Positions 28,701 to 36,240 of a DNA stretch of 64,000 nucleotides are shown piece by piece (within the stretch, counting starts at the first letter, position 1; every line of letters starts with the position of its first letter). Origin of the DNA: Strix aluco. Lineage: Eukaryota; Chordata; Aves; Strigiformes; Strigidae. Position numbers and translations under genes: made by a program. The stretch covers positions 22,224,029-22,288,028 of the forward strand of contig NC_133933.1 in assembly GCF_031877795.1 (NCBI RefSeq), in the 5' to 3' direction. The notes beneath the pieces were generated by a model that did no database searches, was not told where the DNA came from, and was given only the letters and a program-made list of their open reading frames with translations.

Positions 28701-31446
28701 GTCTTTTGTTCAAAATACCATGATTTTACTGTTTTGAAATGTAGGATTCTGGTGTGGAATTGAATTGGACAAGCCTCATGGGAAGAATGATGGTTCCGTG
28801 GGAGGCGTTCAGTACTTCAGTTGTCTTCCCAGATACGGTATATTTGCACCGCCATCTCGTGTACAGAGGTAAGCACTGAAGCTGTGGTCATGTTTGTGTT
28901 GCCAAATGCTTTCTTAATATGTTTCCAGTGGGAAACAAAGTTTGGCAGCAGATATGGGAGAAATAAATGTTTTCTTCTGCTAATGGAAGTTTATAACCTC
29001 CATTAAAAATCTGGTGGGTTTTAGATCAGCTTTTTGAAAGCAGAGTATAAATTGGAAATGCAGCTCCCCATTTCTCTTGCAGCCACTTCGTTTCATTCCA
29101 GGGCCTCCATTTCTGATACAGTCTGTGTTCATTAAACCTCCCTTTCATGACCCAATCCTGATATGCTGAGCTAAGTTTGGTTATAAAAGGAAGTTGCCCT
29201 TGGACATGACTGGAAATAACTATTCTCATTCCAGCTGACTGCACAGAGGAATCGAAGCATCCACCACTTTGTTTGTAGTCTCTTTGTTAGGTTTCAGGAA
29301 GAACATCCGAGGATTACTGTGCTCTTTCCTCCTGCAGTTGTATCTATAGTTACTCTGCCAGACATGTTTTTGCTTTTCTTTCCCTGAATATCCTAGCTCA
29401 GGCAAACTGTTAAAGTACTTGCCTCAAAATTATACATGCTCTCTTGCTGAGTAATAGGCAAGTAACTCGAAGAAACTAGTTTGCTCTGGGCCCCTCTTAC
29501 ATACCAGCCTGATTGCAGCTGAAATGTTAGTGTCTCTTGGGGGTGAATGGAAAAGGGAAAGAATCAGAACTTCATCAACATTTGACAAAGAAGGACTCCA
29601 GCAGTAGGTTTGTTCAGAGTTGAGTTGAAATGACTTCTTTGTTGTGTTACTGCTTTTCAGACTAACGGGTTCTCTGGATTCTCTCGCAGAGACTTCGTCG
29701 AGTAAAGTAAATCACACTTTTCCAGGTAGGACCGTAAGACGCTGTGATTTGGCTTCGGTACCCTGCCACAGGCTGCCTGCCATCCTACAGCCACAACCTA
29801 CTGTGCGACGGCCGCTTTGCCGAGAGCATAGTAGATTTTCAAGGAAACCAAATGGCAGCCAAGAGTCTGGCTGGTCCCTTCCTAAAAACGTAGCCTGCGG
29901 AAGGAACTGTGGAGTACTATGTTGTTATTAACCCTATACTGGCAGAAATAATTATGTCAGTTAAGATGATTGACACTCTTCCCTTATTACTGTGTTGCAT
30001 TCTAATCGGAGTTAACCATAAATTGAACCCGCTCCTTAACCTCAGTTGGGATGGATGTGTGTAGGGGGGCATCCATATGAAATTACTAAAACTTTTGTGA
30101 GATACTTGAAGTAGTTATTTTTCTTTTTCCTTACCTAAGCTTTTTATGAAAAGGCTGCTTCAAATTACCCTTGTTTAATTTCATTTCTGTCCTCTCCAAA
30201 AATTTGAACAAGTTATGGACACTTACTTTCATGAAAAGTTTCATCCCTTGTCTTTCCCTCCAATTTGAAAATTGTGTAGTAAGTATAGTGGAAGCAGTAT
30301 AAAAAAACCCCACAAAGATCTGAGTTCATAAAGGTTTTGTTTGTTTGTTTGTTTTTTTTAAGAAGTCATACACAACTTTAATATTGAACTTTGCACTTAG
30401 GTTTTAGACGCAGTCTAAGCACCACTTCTGCATCTTCACAAAAGGAGATAAACAGAAGAAACTCCTTTGTTAGGTGAGTGTTCTGAGTTTAAAATACTTG
30501 GGTGAGCTGGCTGTTAGCTTTACTGCTTCTTGTTCAAAAGAAAATCTTTTTGCGTGTATAGTATCTAGAACCTTTACATGTTCATTTTTTTTCTTCCAAA
30601 TGGACCAGTAGTAGACTGTTTTCCCGCATGTATCCAGGAGAACAGTCCTTGGATTCAGGTTGGCATTAAAATTGTTTTCCAATCGTTCATCACGGCAGCC
30701 TGTCCAAATTCTTGTATTTTCACACAGTTGGGTGAAGTTCCGAGCGTCTTGTTAAAGGGCTCACTTTGTCCTGGTGATCCTGACTGGCGCTTGCACGTTG
30801 AAAGTTGTTTTGGCTGAACTCTTGCAAACCCCAAATGAGATGCTTAGTACTGCTTAATGTACCAGCACTATCACCTACGGCAGGTATTGTAGATCTTAGC
30901 ATCAGGTGAAAGGAAATTGATTTCCAAGTGTTTCAGACTGCCACATGTACTAGCCTGTTAATGCTATTACATGTTTTGCTAGTGACACAAGATCAAAACC
31001 AATTTTTTTCTTTAAAAGGGAGTTGAGGTTTTTTCCACGCACTTCCCTGAATTACAGATTTGCCCTGGGTGTTTTGTAGAAACAAGACCTTTTTTTTTTT
31101 TTTTCCCCTTGTGTTTCTAACTAGATCCAAGAGCTCTGTGTTACGGCGCAGCTGGAGCAACACCACGACAGCTACCACTGAGGGACCAGTGAAGCTGCAC
31201 GAAGGCTCTCAGGTGCTTCTGACCAGCTCCAATGAAATGGGGACAATCAGGTACATTGGTCCGACAGACTTTGCGCCAGGGATATGGCTCGGACTTGAAC
31301 TCAGGAGTGCCAAGGGAAAGAATGATGGCTCTGTGGGGGAAAAGCGCTATTTCACCTGTAAGCTGAACCACGGGGTCTTAGTTCGACCCAGCAGAGTAAC
31401 CTATCGCGGCATTAATGGGGCAAAACTTGTAGATGATATTTGCTGA
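4605..31446 (+). CDS. CLIP4: CLIP4, CAP-Gly domain-containing linker protein 4 (complete, 15 coding exons)
   Basis: Coding exons: 4605-4737, 7552-7691, 8586-8679, 9580-9741, 13071-13189, 15423-15659, 18979-19114, 19844-19984, 22575-22658, 25840-25980, 26431-26565, 28745-28868, 29661-29725, 30401-30473, 31125-31446. They sum to 2106 bases, 701 residues plus stop, close to human CLIP4 (705 as I recall). All junctions are GT-AG and in frame. An ankyrin-type region (about residues 92-216) is followed by CAP-Gly 1 (about 285-346, GKNNGSVG), a Ser/Lys-rich linker, CAP-Gly 2 (about 483-548, GKNDGSVG) and CAP-Gly 3 (about 622-690, GKNDGSVG). CAP-Gly domains bind the C-terminal EEY/F of tubulin and EB proteins, so a microtubule-associated cytoplasmic role is inferred. 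An in-frame TAG at 4599-4601 fixes the start, and there is a purine at -3. I see no frameshift or missing domain. Confidence 0.96.
7552..7691 (+). CDS. CLIP4: CLIP4 coding exon 2
   Basis: Residues 45-91, from [12 protein letters not shown] to NIDIIGNE, nearly identical to human CLIP4. The acceptor is ttttttaacag and the donor gag|gtgagg, in phase 0. The 894-base intron that follows contains nothing I recognise. Confidence 0.95.
8586..8679 (+). CDS. CLIP4: CLIP4 coding exon 3 (first ankyrin-type segment)
   Basis: Residues 92-122 ([20 protein letters not shown]), an ankyrin-repeat-like D-x-x-G-x-T-x-L-H pattern. It ends in phase 1 inside Gly123 with donor attg|gtgagt. The 900-base intron that follows contains a 24-base tandem duplication at 8982-9029 and a splice-like segment at 9313-9368 that would break the frame. 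Confidence 0.95.
8982..9029. repeat. 24-bp tandem duplication (two copies)
   Basis: Two identical adjacent 24-base copies beginning actagaacatttagg, the second starting at 9006. It lies in the CLIP4 intron after coding exon 3. Confidence 0.95.
9580..9741 (+). CDS. CLIP4: CLIP4 coding exon 4 (ankyrin repeat)
   Basis: Residues 123-176. It contains the ankyrin pattern [17 protein letters not shown] at about 149-165. The acceptor is accttgcag and the exon ends in phase 1 inside Asp177 with donor aaag|gtaggc. The following 3.3 kb intron contains a perfect 11-bp-stem inverted repeat at 10358-10382 and otherwise nothing recognised. Confidence 0.96.
10358..10382. repeat. Perfect short inverted repeat
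   Basis: Arms aaatggttctg and cagaaccattt (11 bases each, perfect) are separated by aac. In RNA this would form a tight hairpin. It is intronic in CLIP4 and too short for a miRNA precursor. Confidence 0.9.
13071..13189 (+). CDS. CLIP4: CLIP4 coding exon 5 (ankyrin repeat)
   Basis: Residues 177-216. It contains [18 protein letters not shown] and the repeat end [10 protein letters not shown], typical ankyrin helices and turn. The acceptor is tttaattgcag and the donor agg|gtaagg, in phase 0. The 2.2 kb intron after it contains a 19-base T-run (13735-13753) and a 12-bp inverted repeat (14928-14953). An open frame at 14505-14912 on the - strand resembles nothing I know. Confidence 0.96.
14928..14953. 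repeat. Perfect short inverted repeat
   Basis: Arms taaataaatctg and cagatttattta (12 bases each, perfect) are separated by two bases. It is intronic in CLIP4. Confidence 0.9.
15423..15659 (+). CDS. CLIP4: CLIP4 coding exon 6 (start of CAP-Gly 1)
   Basis: Residues 217-295. The first part ([18 protein letters not shown]) closes the ankyrin region. The end ([13 protein letters not shown]) is the first strand of CAP-Gly 1. It is a phase 0 exon of 237 bases. The 3.3 kb intron after it contains an 18-base T-run at 16849-16866, an AT microsatellite stretch near 18487-18555, and nothing else recognised. Confidence 0.97.
16849..16866. repeat. T homopolymer (18 bases)
   Basis: An uninterrupted T-run in the CLIP4 intron after coding exon 6. 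It has no flanking target-site duplication that I can see. Confidence 0.8.
18487..18555. repeat. TA-rich microsatellite region
   Basis: Imperfect tata/tgta repeats (gtatatgtatacttatat and similar) in the CLIP4 intron before coding exon 7. Confidence 0.7.
18979..19114 (+). CDS. CLIP4: CLIP4 coding exon 7 (core of CAP-Gly 1)
   Basis: Residues 296-340. It contains the CAP-Gly core, with [17 protein letters not shown] followed by NNGSVG (GKNNG at 322-326 where most CAP-Gly domains have GKNDG; I recall the same in human). The exon ends in phase 1 in Gly341. Arg340 replaces the Tyr I recall at this place in human CLIP4. The following 729-base intron has a 12-base triplicate-like tract near 19329-19366 (atttctggtt repeats). 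Confidence 0.97.
19844..19984 (+). CDS. CLIP4: CLIP4 coding exon 8 (CAP-Gly 1 end and linker)
   Basis: Residues 341-387. GIFAPLSKI finishes CAP-Gly 1, and a Ser/Lys-rich linker with [13 protein letters not shown] follows. The exon is 141 bases long, phase 1 at both ends, so it could be skipped without shifting the frame. The 2.6 kb intron after it contains a MIR-like relic near 20570-20685 and is otherwise unremarkable. Confidence 0.94.
20570..20685 (+). mobile_element. Possible MIR SINE relic
   Basis: The order of weak matches (agcagtttactcaaattactt, then tccttctgtgcaaattccct, then gaagtaagaatgatg) resembles the MIR core (acttgggcaagttacttaacc, ctgtgcctcagtttcc, gtaaaatgggaataat). It is strongly degraded. 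Confidence 0.4.
22575..22658 (+). CDS. CLIP4: CLIP4 coding exon 9 (linker)
   Basis: Residues 388-415, a low-complexity linker ([15 protein letters not shown]). The acceptor tattctttttgtag and donor gatg|gtaact are good. The exon has 84 bases, phase 1-1. It resembles human CLIP4 only in part (KKDS-SE), so it is supported mainly by splice sites and frame. The intron after it contains the CR1 relic (about 24070-24690) and a MIR-like relic (about 25095-25235). Confidence 0.85.
24070..24690 (+). mobile_element. Degraded CR1/L3-type LINE, 3' part
   Basis: The sequence follows the 3' region of CR1 elements: ggaatgtataaaaaggagcg, then gaggcctcgg, a cttcaaaaagatgtg...ctggagagaattcagag block, a late cctgtcaggagtgatctaac block, and the end ggatta...gaggtcccttcc. 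It is full of small indels and stops, so it is an old, inactive relic. It lies in the same orientation as CLIP4, in the intron after coding exon 9. CR1 is the dominant LINE of birds and reptiles, which supports the organism call. Confidence 0.75.
25095..25235 (-). mobile_element. MIR-like SINE relic
   Basis: Read on the + strand it resembles the reverse complement of the MIR 3' half: gtgctttgtgaaaact, aattaagcctctcag, an attattatc-like block, then ttgagaaactgagacatagaca. The order and spacing fit, but divergence is high. Confidence 0.55.
25840..25980 (+). CDS. CLIP4: CLIP4 coding exon 10 (serine-rich linker)
   Basis: Residues 416-462, rich in Ser, Thr and Lys ([19 protein letters not shown]). 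It aligns with the human Ser-rich linker before CAP-Gly 2. The exon has 141 bases, phase 1-1, and ends ISA|G with donor gctg|gtatgg. The 450-base intron that follows contains nothing recognised. Confidence 0.92.
26431..26565 (+). CDS. CLIP4: CLIP4 coding exon 11 (start of CAP-Gly 2)
   Basis: Residues 463-507. It ends with the CAP-Gly strands [19 protein letters not shown] and TTKFAP. It is phase 1-1 and 135 bases long, so skipping it would keep frame but destroy CAP-Gly 2. The 2.2 kb intron after it is AT-rich, with a TA microsatellite near 28590. Confidence 0.97.
28745..28868 (+). CDS. CLIP4: CLIP4 coding exon 12 (core of CAP-Gly 2)
   Basis: Residues 508-548 with the signature [15 protein letters not shown] and the C-terminal CAP-Gly strand [10 protein letters not shown]. 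It ends in phase 2 (Arg549 split) with donor agag|gtaagc. Nothing is recognised in the following 792 bases. Confidence 0.97.
29661..29725 (+). CDS. CLIP4: CLIP4 coding exon 13 (linker)
   Basis: Residues 549-570, [15 protein letters not shown] and onward, aligning with the human linker (VTDSLDTLSEISS as I recall). The acceptor is ctgcttttcag and the donor ccag|gtagga. It is 65 bases, entering in phase 2 and leaving in phase 1. The 675-base intron contains nothing recognised. Confidence 0.93.
30401..30473 (+). CDS. CLIP4: CLIP4 coding exon 14 (linker)
   Basis: Residues 571-594, [19 protein letters not shown], nearly identical to human ([19 protein letters not shown] as I recall). A basic, serine-rich stretch of this kind often promotes microtubule binding next to CAP-Gly domains. 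Donor gttag|gtgagt. The 651-base intron after it contains nothing recognised. Confidence 0.95.
31125..31446 (+). CDS. CLIP4: CLIP4 coding exon 15 (CAP-Gly 3 and stop)
   Basis: Residues 595-701 and stop TGA at 31444-31446. It contains all of CAP-Gly 3: [44 protein letters not shown] and [10 protein letters not shown]. The C terminus is KLVDDIC, against KLVDENC in human as I recall. The acceptor is preceded by a 16-base T-run. Confidence 0.97.
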
Positions 31447-31546
31447 GCCAAAATGTGCTCATACGTAGGAAATAAGTATTTTAAAGCACACAAGAACCCC
31501 ATCTAGAATGCAAACTTATTTTTAAATTATTAAATCTGCATTTGCG

Positions 31547-31615
31547 TTTTACATATATAAGTATATATATATGTGTGTGTGTATATATAATATATATTTT
31601 AATATATATATTAAA
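31547..31615. repeat. TA/TG microsatellite in the CLIP4 3' UTR
   Basis: Alternating purine-pyrimidine tract made of ta, tg and ta blocks. Such tracts are length-polymorphic and can form hairpins in RNA. Confidence 0.85.
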
Positions 31616-32120
31616 AAAGAGATAAAAGAAGTTCAATCGCATTAATAAGTAAAACCACTATTCTCTTTCTCTTACTGAAACAGCCCTTGCCTGGGAAGGT
31701 TATTGCAATAGCATCTTGGGTTTGAGATGCTGTATTATTGGAATAATGTTCCAGTTAGAGAATGCAAGTATCTCCAACCTTCTCTAAAGTTGCTTTGTGA
31801 TTCATGCAGTATTTAAACGATTTTCCTCCATGTAGTAATGTACTGATAATGCTTTGCGATTGCCCGCTTTTGACAGAGGAGGTGGTTAATGAGTGACATT
31901 AGTCTGGTTACCAGGCACTTTGTCAATTCCAATACCAGCTGCTAGCAATAAGAAAGAAAAAGAAAAACCCCAAACCCCTTTTTCAAGCAGTTGCGAAGTA
32001 TTTTTACATTTTATTGTTCAGATCCCTCCTCGTCTTTCCCTCTCCTATTCTCCCTTCTAGAACGCAAAAGGGCTGATAAATACAAGTATTTGCAGCTATC
32101 CTTGTGAACAGCAGCAATTA

Positions 32121-32190
32121 AATAAAAAGCCTTTAAAAAGCACAAATATGCTGCATGTCAGCCTGTATAATAAAAAGCACTTTTTGTTGT
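32121..32190 (+). terminator. CLIP4: Candidate CLIP4 poly(A) signals
   Basis: Canonical AATAAA occurs at 32121-32126 and 32169-32174. The second is followed within 10 to 30 bases by a T/GT-rich stretch (ctttttgttgtatgcatt), as expected for a cleavage-stimulating downstream element. Cleavage would fall near 32185-32195. Confidence 0.5.
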
Positions 32191-33910
32191 ATGCATTTGT
32201 AGAAAGAGCTACATATAAGAAGCACTCTTTAAAATAATGCACTTTGCGCTCTCCTGGAGAGCTTTCCCTCACTTTTAAACTCTTTTTGTTTGGTGTGCTG
32301 CAGGCTGTGAGTATCACAGTTTTTAAATGCAGATAAACCCAGAGCAGAACTATACATAATAGCATCATCATAAATATTAAGTCTGTATAAATACAGCATG
32401 GTAATTCCTGCCAGTGGTATGGATTATATGCAGGTTTTTCAAGCAAGCTGTTAACGTTATTTGATTAATTTGTGATACATGTTTCTTTTAGTTTCCTTTG
32501 GAACAGTTTCTAGTATAAATTTTTTGTGGGAGTTATGATAAAACTAAGGATAGTTTTAGGTACAGCATTGTAACACACCTTGATGTGACATTACCTGCAT
32601 ATCAGCCTTTTAAAACTGCTAATATTTTGTCCATGTTTTAAACATACAATGTATTTTAATTGCTTAGTATATGTAAACGTTATCTCATCAGGATGGTTTT
32701 GTGTTCCAGAACAATCATTTTATTCTTAAATGATCTGCTTGCTCTCTTACCTACTTGAAGAAGTGACACTTTAAATTACATCATAATATCCTATTTTTAG
32801 ACCGAATTCTGCTGCTGTTACCTTCTTTTAAATATTGCTGTAGCTATTTTTCCTGAGCTATATTTAAAATAATGCATATTGTATTCTAACTTACTTATGG
32901 GAATTTTTAATTGAATATAAAAGCTGTAAATTTTGAATGTAAAAAAAATTGATGCTTTATATTTGAAGATGCAGATACTTAGTGATGTACTGAACTTTAC
33001 TTTGTCCAATATCTGTTTCTTGCTGGTATTAGTAAAATGAAACCCTGGTGAATAGTATGGCAAAAAGAATTTTCATTAGGTCGTTACAGAACATACATCC
33101 TCTCACTTCTGTTCTCACATACACATTAGGCAACCAGGACGCAGCATGGAACAGCAACTGTAGAATATAAACCAGCAGTGTTTATATCTTCTAGCTATGA
33201 ACTGCCCGTTGTCAAGCAAAGCGTTTGTACAGCATGTTTCACTGGTTTGTCCCAGCCTTGTGCTCCTGGGTGGGCAGTTTAGTTTCTGTGATGAAACACT
33301 CATTATCAGAAATGATGTTTTTCCCTGCCTGGCACGATGGAATGGATGTAACTGCTTCATCTGACGGGGAGCTGGAGTTCCTCAGGAGGTACGCAGGCGA
33401 GTAAGTGTGTGGGAAGGCAGCAAGCTCAGGCAGTTTGTTATAGTCACACCATTTCTGTGTCGCCTGTCTTGCAGAGATGAAGGAATATATGAGAATGACC
33501 TCTTTCCAAGAGTTTTCTGATGCACTGGTAATTCTTTTTTTTTTTTTTTCACCAAGGGGGTCAGGCTGCTCCTTCCACAGCTCTGTAGCTACGCCCAGTT
33601 CAGCTGGAAGGGGGGTCTCAGTGGCCTGGGCTAGCAAAGCCTGCAGGACTTCATTGAATCCTGTCTGATGGGTAGAGAAGAGGGCGTAGGTACTGTCGGA
33701 GCAGTGCTGTAGTGTGCTTGCCCTTCGGTTTCAGCTTCAGCCAGCTGCACGCTTCTCCTGAAGGCTCTGGCTGTCATCAGCTCGAGCACTGCAGGTTAGA
33801 GGAGCAAGTCAGGACTGTTGTCAGTATGGAGCTGTTTTGGTAGCGCTGAGAATGTTCTGTGAGGAAGCACAAAGCACCGTAAATTTATGCAGCCTGAAAT
33901 AGAAATAAAT

Positions 33911-35579
33911 CAGTCCCTCCATTCCACAAGGGATTACTGATGGCTGTCTTCAAGTTGGTGCTGTGAAGGGATTTGTGCTTCCCTAAATCCAAGGTAAGTT
34001 GCCATAATCCTTTTCTCCCAAATCTTGCAGGAGGACACTTCATGTCATTAAAAAAAAAATCTGAAAATAACTGTCAGTGAAGTTTGAAATTAGGTGTTTT
34101 GCTGAGGTGTGTATGATCACAGCCCCAGACTCATTAGAAAAAAGACAAATGATCCCCAAAGTCCCTATAAACCGTATAAATAAAATATCTGTTTTATAAA
34201 TAAATAAAGAGATGCTACCCAGCAATTCTGTGCTGCCTGTGCAGACTTTCAGACTTGTCCTTGTTGCATGTCTCTGGGGTTCAGTTTCAGAAAATGTACT
34301 TCTCGGTGCTCTTGGTAATGAAATCTTTCAAGCTTTGTTGGACACTGGCTGGAAAAGAGGGGTCACAGGTGTGACAGGAGGAGGAGAACTTTCTTGAGGT
34401 GTCCCAGGATGGGGATTTCATTTCTAGCGAGTTCAGGCCAGTTGGATTCAGTGATTGTTCTGCAGATGTCAACAGTAATGGTTTTCTGGGCAGGGAGCCC
34501 GTGCTTTTAAAGAGTTGCTATCCAGCAAGATCTGAGGCACAAGGATCCAAAACTGGCACTGCAGATTTGCACGACATAACCTAGTTTCTCTGACAAGTTA
34601 GTTGTGTTACCTGTGAGAGTGTTGCATAGGTGGCAAGTCCAGCCTTTACATCTCATGGCTTTTACAGAGGTTATGTTTTGCAGAAGCCTTGTCAAACACC
34701 AGGTGGAAACTGAAACTGCATCCTTTTTCCTACCTCACTGCAGGCAGACAGCTCTGGAAAAATGGAAATTAGAGCAAAGATTGCCAGCCAGTGCCAGATT
34801 CAAACCAGTGTGTGGTGGCTGTTGGTGACTAGCTCTACACCTAGAGGAGCAGTTAACAGAGGGAGGAACAGAACGGGGAGGGAAATGGGGGAAGAGGAGA
34901 GGTGCCTGCCAGATACCTGCTCAGGAAAAAAGTTTTGTTAACTAAACCACAGCACTATCCTGCGGGAGAATGAGGACGTGGATAAGCAAGTGAAAGAGAA
35001 TAAGGTTTATAGCTAAGTCAGTCCTAATTTCAAGGACCACTTCTTGAGAAAGCAGCTACCTATGGCATAGGAGTGGTACGGGGAGGGGAAAAAAGTGAGC
35101 ACGTCAGGGCAGGAGCTGCCGCTTCCCCTGTTTGTCACAGAGCTCAATACTGGCACTCCACGGTATTAAAATACAGCTTATAATAAGACCTACTCAAAGT
35201 CCATGTCCAGATTCAAAGACAAATGCTGTCTTAGGATAGAAACATTTAGGAATAAAGACACCCAACTGCTCTCTTCCACTGTATACTTTGTTCTCTTTTT
35301 ATACCGGCCAGTTCCCTGTAGGTAAAAGCCAGCCTTGGTGGTTTGTAATGGAAGGAATGGTGCCTTTCTCTGTAAGAAGCTGGGAGGTATGACACTCGCA
35401 GTGCCAACAGCTCTTAAACATGCTGCTGACAGCCAGAACAGCAGCTCTCTCAGTTTACCACCACCCCTGCTCCTTTGTGTGTCGGTGTACCTGCACACTT
35501 CTGTAACTTCACCCAGTAAGAATTGATGTCCAGAGACCTCCCTCTGACGTTGATCCAGTCATTACACAGCCCAACACAG
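33911..35579. other. Intergenic region between the CLIP4 and ALK 3' ends
   Basis: No exon-like segment, repeat family or RNA gene is recognisable. Short open frames on both strands have no similarity I know and no splice-site support. AATAAA-rich sequence near 34195-34210 on the + strand could serve a read-through CLIP4 transcript. Confidence 0.5.
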
Positions 35580-35605
35580 AGAAAGCCAGCTACAGTCATT
35601 TTATT
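35580..35605 (-). terminator. ALK: Candidate ALK poly(A) signal
   Basis: Read on the - strand, AATAAA lies at 35605-35600. It is followed about 15-40 bases downstream by GT-rich sequence (ctgtgttgggctgtgt), the expected arrangement for a cleavage site near 35580. Scanning by eye, I saw no other canonical AATAAA on the - strand between here and the ALK stop, only an ATTAAA at 36723-36718. This would give a 3' UTR of about 4.9 kb. Confidence 0.45.
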
Positions 35606-35999
35606 TGTCTTCATGCCTTGTGGTTCACTACACTTGTTTACAATACAAATACACTATTCAATACAAAATACTCAATGACCATATATTAGTATTTTTCTTC
35701 ATAATATCCCTGAAGTGCACAGGCCCTTCCTTTATAAACAATGTTGCATAAACTGCTGTACATGAGACAGACACTCTTATAATGAAGCTTGTTACTAAAA
35801 GAAGCCAGATGCAGACAATGCAGACATTTTCCTGTGATGGGTTTAACTTTGGGACAGACAAACAGTGGTGTCTTTGCTGCTGTGAAAGGCTGTTTTATGC
35901 TATTCCTATGTCAAGGTTCTTCTCACCCAGAAGATCAGCTCAGTAACAGGAGCAGACACGCAAAGTTCAATCCTTCATAGCCTGTTTCCGACCTCTGGC

Positions 36000-36240
36000 A
36001 TCACGCAGCGTGTGAACGACTGCGCCCAGCGCTGCTGCCGCTGCTCTCGCGCAGCGCCCGCGTCCCGTTGTGAACGCCCGGGGGGCAGCCAGCGGCCCCG
36101 CGATACCACACCACGGCGAAAGCCCGACTCGGCCACGTTAACACAGCCCCTGCGCTGTCAGCCCGTGGTGCCTGTACCTCCCCTCGCCGCTGCAAAGCCC
36201 CTCTCCTGCCCCCCGCTCCTTCCCCTGCTCCTCCAGGAAG
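36000..36240. promoter_or_regulatory. Isolated CpG-rich patch near the ALK 3' end
   Basis: A sharply bounded GC-rich stretch with, by eye, two to three dozen CpGs in about 240 bases, inside otherwise AT-balanced sequence. No open frame in it looks like a protein I know. It could be a small CpG island (promoter of a non-coding transcript or an enhancer) or GC-rich 3' UTR. A + strand AATAAA at 36613-36618 would suit a short + strand RNA starting here. Confidence 0.5.

Larger units (their letters stand above)
31447..33060 (+). other. CLIP4: CLIP4 3' UTR (end uncertain)
   Basis: AT-rich non-coding sequence follows the stop. It contains a TA/TG microsatellite at about 31547-31615, AATAAA at 32121-32126 and 32169-32174, and a further uniformly AT-rich stretch to about 33060. 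I place the main end near 32190, with longer forms possible up to the AATAAA at 33904-33909. Confidence 0.6.
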
